6,708 nucleotides of DNA from an uncultured Tabrizicola sp. (lineage in GTDB: Bacteria > Pseudomonadota > Alphaproteobacteria > Rhodobacterales > Rhodobacteraceae). This document shows positions 1 through 5,525 of this stretch, one piece after another. The DNA lies in the NCBI GenBank assembly GCA_937858255.1, contig CALLZQ010000542.1:1-6708 (forward strand), written 5' to 3'. The notes beneath the pieces are model-generated. The model saw only the letters and a program-made list of their open reading frames with translations, was not told where the DNA came from and made no database searches. How positions within the stretch are numbered: position 1 is the first letter of the stretch; each line of letters starts with the position of its first letter. The position numbers and the translations under genes were made by a program.

Positions 1-846
1 CACCACAACATGATAATGTTCGCCCAAGGAATACGAGCCCGCGCCGAGGCGGACCAGCCGCCGTTCCTCCAGATGGCCCTTGAGCAGCGCCGCCCAGCCC
101 AGCACCACCCCCTCGCCATTCACCGCCGCCTGTATCGCGTCGATGTAATGGTTAAATCGCATACCGCTTTGATCCGAGGCCCTGCCAATCCCCGGCCCCA
201 GCCCCATGCCCTGCGCCCAACTGCGCCATGTCAGCCAGTTGGGGTTGACAACATCGGCCACGATCAGCGGCAGGCGCGACAGATCCGCGATTTCCGGGGT
301 CATCGAATGCTTGTCGAGCAGTGCCGGGCTACAGACCGGAAAAGCATCTTCGGGCAGGCTGGCCACACTGCGCCCGTCGGCGAAGGGCGGCTTGCCATAG
401 CGGATCCCGACATCCAGACGGTCGCGCCGCAGATCGGAAATATTGTCGTCCGAGATCAGCTTTAGCCTGACGCCTGGATGCGCCGCCCGAAAACCGTTCA
501 GCCGGGGCAGGATCCAGAAGTGGCTGAAGGCAAGGCTGGCGCCCAGGGTCACGGTATTGGTTTCGCGCGGCTGGCGGATCGTCTCGATCATCTCGGCCAT
601 GCTGCCGAAAGCCGCAGAGACATTGGCCGAAAGCGCCGCCCCCGCCGTTGTCAGCACAACCCGCCGGTTCGCCCGCAGGAAGAGCCGCACATTCATATCC
701 TCTTCCAGCCCCTTGATCTGACGGCTGACAGCGGCCTGTGTCACCCCCAGTTCTGCGGCGGCGAGCGTAAAGCTCGACAGACGCGCCGCCGCCTCGAATG
801 TGGCCAGGGCACTCATCGAAGGAAGGCTGCGGCGCAGGCTCGGCAT
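1..846 (-). CDS. LysR-type transcriptional regulator (3' end truncated by window)
   Basis: This is a DNA-binding activator/repressor that probably controls the divergent oxygenase operon and perhaps the convergent unit too. Translating the minus strand gives 282 residues with no stop before the edge. LysR proteins are usually about 300 residues, so only about 20 C-terminal residues are missing. An N-terminal winged helix-turn-helix covers about residues 10-70, with the typical core FTLAAAELGVTQAAVSRQIK (residues 26-45) followed by LEED and an LFLR...LTTAG wing. Residues of about 95-282 form the effector-binding domain (TVTLGASLAFSHFWILPRL, later DVGIRYG and GEGVVLGW). The start at 846 is chosen because GGAG lies 6 nt upstream (853-856) and the LPSMSALATFEAAAR opening is typical of GcvA-like LysR proteins. 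A gene next to and divergent from its targets is the classic LysR arrangement. The effector is unknown; if this is a hom-type locus, it would correspond to the regulator homR (inference). Confidence 0.93.
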   Translation of the reverse strand, partial: MPSLRRSLPSMSALATFEAAARLSSFTLAAAELGVTQAAVSRQIKGLEEDMNVRLFLRANRRVVLTTAGAALSANVSAAFGSMAEMIETIRQPRETNTVTLGASLAFSHFWILPRLNGFRAAHPGVRLKLISDDNISDLRRDRLDVGIRYGKPPFADGRSVASLPEDAFPVCSPALLDKHSMTPEIADLSRLPLIVADVVNPNWLTWRSWAQGMGLGPGIGRASDQSGMRFNHYIDAIQAAVNGEGVVLGWAALLKGHLEERRLVRLGAGSYSLGEHYHVVV

Positions 847-1001
847 CTCAAACTCCAGCGGCTGCGTGATCCATAATCTGTATTTATGTATTCGTCGAGA
901 ATTAATGCAGTTGAGCGGCGCCGGATTCGGGCAGATCAATCACCTGCAAAGACCGCGCGAAACCGGCGCGGCCTGCGGATGATATTCTCTGGAAACCGAC
1001 C
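847..1001. promoter_or_regulatory. Divergent regulator/oxygenase control region
   Basis: These 155 bp separate the LysR gene from the oxygenase gene and must hold both promoters. The left half (about 870-910) is clearly more AT-rich than its surroundings and contains a palindrome (872-888). A tentative sigma70-like pair for the plus strand is TTGAGC at 911-916 with ATCAAT at 935-940 (18-bp spacing); this is weak. The leader of the oxygenase gene has a small inverted repeat, CCGCGC at 953-958 and GCGCGG at 966-971 with a 7-nt loop, which may fold in the mRNA. The oxygenase ribosome binding site is poor (GGAAA at 991-995). Confidence 0.6.
872..888. promoter_or_regulatory. Candidate LysR operator (CATAA-N7-TTATG)
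   Basis: A perfect 5-bp dyad, CATAA (872-876) and TTATG (884-888), is separated by 7 nt. It contains the T-N11-A pattern (T874, A886) expected of LysR recognition sites. It is centred about 34 bp upstream of the regulator start and about 122 bp upstream of the oxygenase start. That fits autoregulation plus activation of the divergent operon. The assignment rests on motif and position only. Confidence 0.5.
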
Positions 1002-2234
1002 ATGCGTGATGATGGAATTCTGCCTGCGCTTCTTGACCAACAAGTTCAGGGCATGTCGCTTGCCCGGGCTTTTTACACCGATCCCGACCGGTATCAGGAT
1101 GACCTGAACCTGATCTGGTATCGGGATTGGGTGTTTGCCGCCTCGGTAGCAGAGCTTGCAAAGCCGGGCGCCTATGTCACGCTGCAACTGGGCGCCTATC
1201 CGGTGGTCATCGTGCGTGGCACCGATGGCGAGATCCGCGCCTTTCACAACGTTTGCCGCCACCGCGGGCAGAGACTCTGCTCAAAAACCTCGGGCCAGAC
1301 CTCGAAACTGGTTTGCCCCTATCACCAGTGGACCTATGAGACTGATGGCCGCCTGCTCTGGGCGCGCGACATGGGGCCGGACTTTGACGCCGCAAAACAT
1401 GGTTTGAAATCCGTACATTGCGCCAGTGCCGCCGGCATGGTCTTTATCTGCCTTGCCGAGGTCGCCCCGGATTTCGCGCCGGTCAAGGCCGCAGCAGACC
1501 GCTATGCCGCCCCGCATCGGCCCGAAGATCTGAAGGTCGCCTACCAATCGCGCATCACCGAGAACGGCAACTGGAAGCTGGTGCTGGAGAACAACCGCGA
1601 ATGCTATCACTGTGCCGGCTCGCATCCCTCGCTCTGCCGCACCTTCAACGATGATCCCGATCTGGTCGGGGCCGATGACAGCCTGTCATCCCCCGCCGGC
1701 GCCGCGCATGTGAACCGCTGCGAAGAGGCCGGGCTGCCCTCGCGCTATGTGATCTCACCCGAAGAGAACTGGCGTCTGGTCCGCATCCCCTTTGTCGGCG
1801 ATGCCGTCAGCTATACGATGGATGGCAAGGCGGCCGCCCCCCTCTTGCCGGGCATGCCCTTTGCCAATGCGGGATCACTGCTGTTTTTCCATTACCCAAA
1901 CACATGGAACCACTATCTGTCGGACCATGTGCTGAACTTCCGTGTCCTGCCGGTCAGTCCGACCCAGACCGAGGTTGTCACGACATGGCTGGTGGATAGG
2001 GATACCGTCGAGGGGCGCGACTATGATCTCAAGCGCCTGACCGAGGTCTGGCTGGCCACCAATGACGAGGACCGCCGCGTGGTCGAGGAAAATCAGGCCG
2101 GCATCAACTCGCCTGCCTATGAGCCGGGGCCCTATTCGCAAAAACAGGAAAGCGGCGTGATCCAGTTCATCAACTGGTATCTGGCCACGATGCGGCGCGG
2201 GGTTTCCGGGCCGTCGCGCATGGCGGCGGAATAG
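1002..2234 (+). CDS. Rieske [2Fe-2S] non-haem iron oxygenase, GbcA/stachydrine-demethylase type
   Basis: This is the terminal oxygenase subunit (410 residues) of a two-component Rieske system. It should use O2 and electrons from the reductase encoded next to it to hydroxylate or N-demethylate a substrate. The Rieske domain binds its cluster through CRHRG (C85, H87) and CPYHQW (C105, H108). The catalytic domain has ENNRECYHCAGSHP (residues 197-209), giving iron ligands H203 and H208, with D355 or D357 in the NDED segment as the likely third ligand. The usual bridging Asp is Glu here (E200), as in the carnitine oxygenase CntA. Closest families by motif are glycine betaine monooxygenase GbcA and proline betaine demethylase Stc2, whose substrates carry a charged methylated nitrogen. 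There are only 3 bp between this stop and the reductase start, so the two form one operon. In this setting the substrate may be homarine, an N-methylpyridinium acid (inference). No sign of truncation. Confidence 0.95.
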   Translation: MRDDGILPALLDQQVQGMSLARAFYTDPDRYQDDLNLIWYRDWVFAASVAELAKPGAYVTLQLGAYPVVIVRGTDGEIRAFHNVCRHRGQRLCSKTSGQTSKLVCPYHQWTYETDGRLLWARDMGPDFDAAKHGLKSVHCASAAGMVFICLAEVAPDFAPVKAAADRYAAPHRPEDLKVAYQSRITENGNWKLVLENNRECYHCAGSHPSLCRTFNDDPDLVGADDSLSSPAGAAHVNRCEEAGLPSRYVISPEENWRLVRIPFVGDAVSYTMDGKAAAPLLPGMPFANAGSLLFFHYPNTWNHYLSDHVLNFRVLPVSPTQTEVVTTWLVDRDTVEGRDYDLKRLTEVWLATNDEDRRVVEENQAGINSPAYEPGPYSQKQESGVIQFINWYLATMRRGVSGPSRMAAE

Positions 2235-2237
2235 GCC

Positions 2238-3299
2238 ATGGGGCAGATCCGGCAGAACTGGACGGCAGCACCCTGGCAAGAGAGCGAGCCGCTTGAATGC
2301 GCCATGGTCATCCCCGAGACCGAGGGCTGCGCGACCTTTGCCTTTCGCGCGCCTTCGGGGGCGTGGTTCGATTATCAGCCCGGCCAGTTCCTGACACTGG
2401 AACTGCCCGTGCCGGGTGGGCCGCTCTTGCGGACCTATACCATTTCCTCCAGCCCCTCGCGCCCGCTGTCGATCTCGGTCACGGTCAAGGCGCAGGAGGG
2501 CAGCCTCGGCACGCGCTGGATGCTTGAGAACCTCAAGCCCGGAATGCGGCTAAAGGCGCATGGCCCGGCGGGGGTGTTCAGCTTCTTGCGCCATCCCGCC
2601 AGCAAATATCTGTTCATCTCGGCAGGTTCCGGCATCACGCCGATGATGTCGATGACGACATGGGCCTGGGATTCGGGCGAGATGCCGGACATTACCTTTG
2701 TCCATGCAGCCCGCCAGCCCTCGGATATCATCTTTCGCCAAAGGCTTGAGGGATTTGCCGCGCGCGTCCCCGGGCTGCAACTGCGCTTTACCGTCAAGGA
2801 TGTCGAGCCGTTCCGCGTCTGGCCCGGATTCCGGGGGCGTCTGAATCAGATCATGCTGGGCCTGATGGCACCCGATTATCTGGAGCGTGAGGTATTCTGC
2901 TGTGGGCCGGCGGGGTTCATGCAGGCCGTGCGTGAGATGTTGCAGAGCCTTGGCTATGACATGGCGCGCTATCACGAGGAAAGTTTCGCCGCGCCGCAGG
3001 AAGAAGAGGTGCCGGTCGAACTGGTCGCGCCGGCGATTGCGACAGAGGTCAGCTTTGCCGCTTCGGGCAAGACGGTCGAGACCGATGGCACCGAGACCAT
3101 ACTGGCGGTGGCCAAGCGTGCCGGCCTGAATATTCCGTCAAGCTGCGGGTTCGGGCTGTGCGGCACCTGCAAGGTTCAGAAATCGGCCGGCGAGGTTGTC
3201 ATGGTACATAATGGCGGCATTTCCGAGGAAGAGATCGAGGCGGGCCTGATCCTCGCCTGTTGTGCCCGCCCGCAAGGGGCGGTGGTCATGGATCTTTAA
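2238..3299 (+). CDS. Oxygenase reductase: FAD/NAD(P)H and plant-type [2Fe-2S] ferredoxin domains (GbcB-like)
   Basis: This soluble electron-transfer partner (353 residues) of the Rieske oxygenase takes electrons from NAD(P)H through FAD to its own [2Fe-2S] cluster and on to the oxygenase. The FAD domain (about residues 15-120) has RTYTIS at 65-70. The pyridine nucleotide domain (about 120-240) has GSGITPMMS at 130-138 and CGPAGFM at 222-228. The C-terminal ferredoxin domain (about 268-353) has C303, C308 and C311 in SSCGFGLCGTC, with the fourth ligand near C341 (LACCARP). The order FAD, NAD, ferredoxin at the C-terminus is that of GbcB, CntB and Hmp/vanillate-type hybrid reductases. A linker rich in Glu and Pro (about 250-262) separates the ferredoxin part. 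The gene follows the oxygenase after 3 bp, so they are surely co-transcribed. Complete and intact. Confidence 0.95.
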   Translation: MGQIRQNWTAAPWQESEPLECAMVIPETEGCATFAFRAPSGAWFDYQPGQFLTLELPVPGGPLLRTYTISSSPSRPLSISVTVKAQEGSLGTRWMLENLKPGMRLKAHGPAGVFSFLRHPASKYLFISAGSGITPMMSMTTWAWDSGEMPDITFVHAARQPSDIIFRQRLEGFAARVPGLQLRFTVKDVEPFRVWPGFRGRLNQIMLGLMAPDYLEREVFCCGPAGFMQAVREMLQSLGYDMARYHEESFAAPQEEEVPVELVAPAIATEVSFAASGKTVETDGTETILAVAKRAGLNIPSSCGFGLCGTCKVQKSAGEVVMVHNGGISEEEIEAGLILACCARPQGAVVMDL

Positions 3300-3306
3300 C
3301 GACCGC

Positions 3307-3333
3307 CGCGCCGGGTCATTCGGCCCCGGCGCG
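3307..3333. terminator. GC-rich stem-loop between convergent genes, possible bidirectional terminator
   Basis: CGCGCCGGG (3307-3315) and CCCGGCGCG (3325-3333) form a perfect 9-bp stem with a 9-nt loop. It begins 8 bp after the reductase stop and overlaps the stop codon and last codons of the convergent FAD oxidoreductase. No T-tract follows on either strand, so intrinsic termination is uncertain. The position suggests a shared transcription barrier. Confidence 0.45.
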
Positions 3334-4656
3334 CCATTCCTTGAACCGCAGAAAGGCATTGGCCCCGAGGGTCGAGAAGGGTTTCGGGGGCAGCTTGACC
3401 GGTGGCGCCTCGGCGGCGAAGTGGCGGGTCACATCGGTCGCCAGACCCATCGCCATTTCGGCGGCAGCGATGCCGGTGAGGGTGCTGCGGGCCGTGCCAA
3501 GGCCATTGCAGACGGTGGCGGCAAAGAGACCTTGCTCCAGCTCTCCGGTGACGGAAACGGCATTACGGGTCAGACACAGATGCCCGGCCCAAGTATATTC
3601 CTGCCTGACGCCTGCCAATTGCGGAAAACGATCCGCGAATTTGCGGGCATGGACGGCGGCGGCGCGTTTCAGGGTCGCGTCCGACACCTCCATCCCCGGC
3701 AGAAAATTGGCACAGGTGCGGGTGATGATCCGGTTGCCGCCAAGTGCCGTGTCGATCCGGCGCATGGTGGTGCCCATCGGATCCGAGGGGGTCACGCCCC
3801 AACGCGGCTGGCCGCCCAGTTTCCTCAGCATATCGGCGGGGAGATCCACGGTCATTGAGGCATAGAGAAAGACATGCATCAAGCGGTTGACCGCAAAGCC
3901 AAAACTTTCGATATGGCCGTTATTGGCTAGGATCACCTTGCCGGCGGTGACGCGGCCATGCGGGGTGGTGACGCGCCAGCCGTTGCCTTGGCGGGCGATG
4001 GCGGTAACGGGGGGCCGGTCCCAGACCGCGACCCCGCTGGCGCGAAGGCCCTCGCCAAAGCCGCGCATGAAACCGGCCGGTTGCAGCATCACAGTTCCCG
4101 GCGTGTAGAGACCCGAGAGATAATGCCGGCTGCCGGTCAACTCATACATGCCCTGCGCGTCAAGCCGCTGGTTCGGCTCGCCCAGACTGGTCAGGTGGTC
4201 TGCATAGCTGCGGTTCAGCCTGTCCGCCTTGGCCGAGGCGGCGCCATTCACCTTACCCGCAGGATCAAAATAGGCGGGGGTGATGCCGTAATCCTCAACC
4301 ACCCCGCGCGCAAAGGCAATCGCCTGACGGTTCCGCGCAATGACGCTGCGGTCGTCGCCATGGCCGGCATAATCATCCGAGGTCAACTCATGCGGCAGAT
4401 CGATCATAAAGCCCGAGTTGCGGCCAGACGCGCCCTCGGCGAGGCGCGAGGCATCCAATACCGCGACCTGCATCGCCGGGTCGATCTGGCGCAGGCGATG
4501 CGCGGCGGCCAGACCGGCAAAACCGCCGCCGATGATGGCGACATCAACAGTCTGATCGCCGGGCAGCGATACTGGCGCAGATTGCCCGGGCAGAATGGCG
4601 GACCATGCGGCGGGGCCTTTGTGCATCGGGGTCCGGCGGGAGGTGTGGATCGTCAT
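3316..4656 (-). CDS. FAD-dependent oxidoreductase of the DAO family (PuuB-like amine/amino acid oxidase)
   Basis: This is a flavoenzyme of 446 residues that probably oxidises a secondary or tertiary amine or a cyclic imino acid. An N-terminal dinucleotide fold has the FAD motif VAIIGGGFAGLAAAHRL (GxGxxG at 43-48) and VLDAS about 20 residues later. ASGRNSGF (76-83) is the DAO-family loop that often anchors FAD. The C-terminal CNGLGTARSTLTG (383-395) is the second conserved flavin-contacting segment. Length fits PuuB (gamma-glutamylputrescine oxidase)-like proteins. The start at 4656 overlaps the upstream stop by 4 bp (ATGA), and an AGAGGA sequence lies 9 nt upstream. A later Met at residue 11 is a weaker alternative. 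It is the last gene of the minus-strand unit. Pairing with an aldehyde dehydrogenase resembles the Puu scheme, in which an amine is oxidised to an aldehyde and then to an acid. The actual substrate is unknown. Confidence 0.92.
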   Translation of the reverse strand: MTIHTSRRTPMHKGPAAWSAILPGQSAPVSLPGDQTVDVAIIGGGFAGLAAAHRLRQIDPAMQVAVLDASRLAEGASGRNSGFMIDLPHELTSDDYAGHGDDRSVIARNRQAIAFARGVVEDYGITPAYFDPAGKVNGAASAKADRLNRSYADHLTSLGEPNQRLDAQGMYELTGSRHYLSGLYTPGTVMLQPAGFMRGFGEGLRASGVAVWDRPPVTAIARQGNGWRVTTPHGRVTAGKVILANNGHIESFGFAVNRLMHVFLYASMTVDLPADMLRKLGGQPRWGVTPSDPMGTTMRRIDTALGGNRIITRTCANFLPGMEVSDATLKRAAAVHARKFADRFPQLAGVRQEYTWAGHLCLTRNAVSVTGELEQGLFAATVCNGLGTARSTLTGIAAAEMAMGLATDVTRHFAAEAPPVKLPPKPFSTLGANAFLRFKEWRAGAE

Positions 4657-5525
4657 ATCCGTCCGTCCTCTTTGTCTGCCAGACCCAGCCGGGGATGAAA
4701 CCCGTCGAGACCAAGGCGCAGACTGTCTTTCGCCGGGGCCATCGCCGCGCGCAGCGTGGCATTCAACCCGCCCTCGGTCGACAGTTTGCGCAGCGCACCG
4801 GCCAGGTCACCGGCCGCTGCCCTCTCGGGCAGATAGCCGCGGATCATCGCGGCGATATAGGCCTCGGCCGCCGCCGGGTCGCCGGTATGGCCAGCCAGCC
4901 AGTCAGCGGCGGTCAAAAGCTGATCCAAAATCGGCGAACACAGCGCCGAGGCCCCCAGATGGGCGTTCAGCGCGGTCTCGGAAGGCTGGGGCAGGACGAG
5001 GTTCATTGCGCCGAAAAGGGATTCGAGCGTCGGAGAGGCGGGATAGACCGGCAGAGGACAGCCGCCCCTCGCGATCGGCGGGGGGGGGGGGGGGGGGGGG
5101 AGAACGGGCCCCCGGGGGGGGGGGAGGCCGGGGTGTGGGAAGCGCGCGCCCCCCCCCCCCCCGAAGCCCCCCTTCGCGATCGGCGGGAGGGGTATGGTGA
5201 TGGCGATATCGGTCGCCGGGGCGCAGATGAGGCGCAGCTTGGACAGCGGCGCATCCACCATCACCGAGATCACCTGTTGCCCGGCGCGAAACGGCAAATC
5301 CGGCAAGATCTCAAAGGCGACGGGTGCCAAGAGGCACAGGAACACCACATCAGACTGGGCAACCACCTCGGCATTGGGCACAACGGACACCTCGGGGAAT
5401 TCGGAAGCGAGCGCCGTGGCCGTCAGCAGGTTGCGGGGCGAGACGAGGATACGATGCCCCTGCCCCGCCAAGGCGCGCACCATGGCGGCGGTAATTTCTC
5501 CGGTGCCGACAAAGCCAACCCTCAT
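4653..5525 (-). CDS. Pyrroline-5-carboxylate-reductase-like NAD(P)-binding protein, carrying a suspect 35-residue insert
   Basis: The frame reads 290 residues. The N-terminus is a Rossmann fold: MRVGFVGTGEIT (GxGxxT at 7-12), then VFLCLLAP (61-68), like ProC and 6PGDH-type dehydrogenases. The C-terminal part (about 185-265) is helical and ends with STEGGLNATL, resembling the ProC dimerisation domain with its conserved Gly-Gly. The likely job is NAD(P)H-linked reduction or oxidation of a cyclic imine or related intermediate. The segment aligning with the ProC MPNTPA motif reads IPLPPIA..GGCPLPVYP, so it is not a standard ProC and its substrate probably differs. Residues of about 120-150 are almost all Gly and Pro and are flanked by a repeat (PPIAKGG at 114-120, PPIARGG at 149-155). 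Removing one 105-bp unit restores a 255-residue protein of more usual shape. Junctions with its neighbours are TGATG upstream and ATGA downstream, indicating translational coupling. Confidence 0.8.
   Translation of the reverse strand: MRVGFVGTGEITAAMVRALAGQGHRILVSPRNLLTATALASEFPEVSVVPNAEVVAQSDVVFLCLLAPVAFEILPDLPFRAGQQVISVMVDAPLSKLRLICAPATDIAITIPLPPIAKGGFGGGGGARFPHPGLPPPRGPVLPPPPPPPPIARGGCPLPVYPASPTLESLFGAMNLVLPQPSETALNAHLGASALCSPILDQLLTAADWLAGHTGDPAAAEAYIAAMIRGYLPERAAAGDLAGALRKLSTEGGLNATLRAAMAPAKDSLRLGLDGFHPRLGLADKEDGRI
4666..4671 (-). promoter_or_regulatory. Ribosome binding site of the FAD oxidoreductase gene
   Basis: AGAGGA on the minus strand lies 9 nt upstream of the ATG at 4656, inside the end of the P5CR-like gene. 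Together with the ATGA overlap it supports this start over the in-frame Met ten codons later. Confidence 0.5.
5070..5187. repeat. G/C homopolymer insert between 13-bp direct repeats (probable artefact)
   Basis: CGCGATCGGCGGG occurs at 5070-5082 and again at 5175-5187, exactly 105 bp apart. Between and beside the copies lie 21 G (5080-5100), 5 C (5109-5113), 11 G (5114-5124), 14 C (5149-5162) and 6 C (5167-5172). I count only 14 A/T in the 105-bp unit. Because 105 is a multiple of three, the P5CR-like frame stays open. The content is unlike any other part of the window. A G-run leading in from the left and C-runs leading in from the right are what dark-cycle poly-G read tails from the two strands would leave if an assembler merged them. 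A real expansion cannot be excluded. Confidence 0.85.

Noticed and set aside
10..465. Plus-strand open frame at the left edge
   Set aside because: The minus strand over the same bases encodes the LysR effector domain with clear family motifs; the plus-strand reading is not protein-like.
3958..4698. Plus-strand open frame of 246 codons
   Set aside because: It is antisense to the well-supported FAD oxidoreductase and has no motif of its own.
5080..5124. G-runs as a functional G-quadruplex or phase-variable tract
   Set aside because: Not ruled out, but the flanking 13-bp repeat at 105-bp spacing and the opposite polarity of G and C runs make an assembly artefact the simpler explanation, so no regulatory function is claimed.
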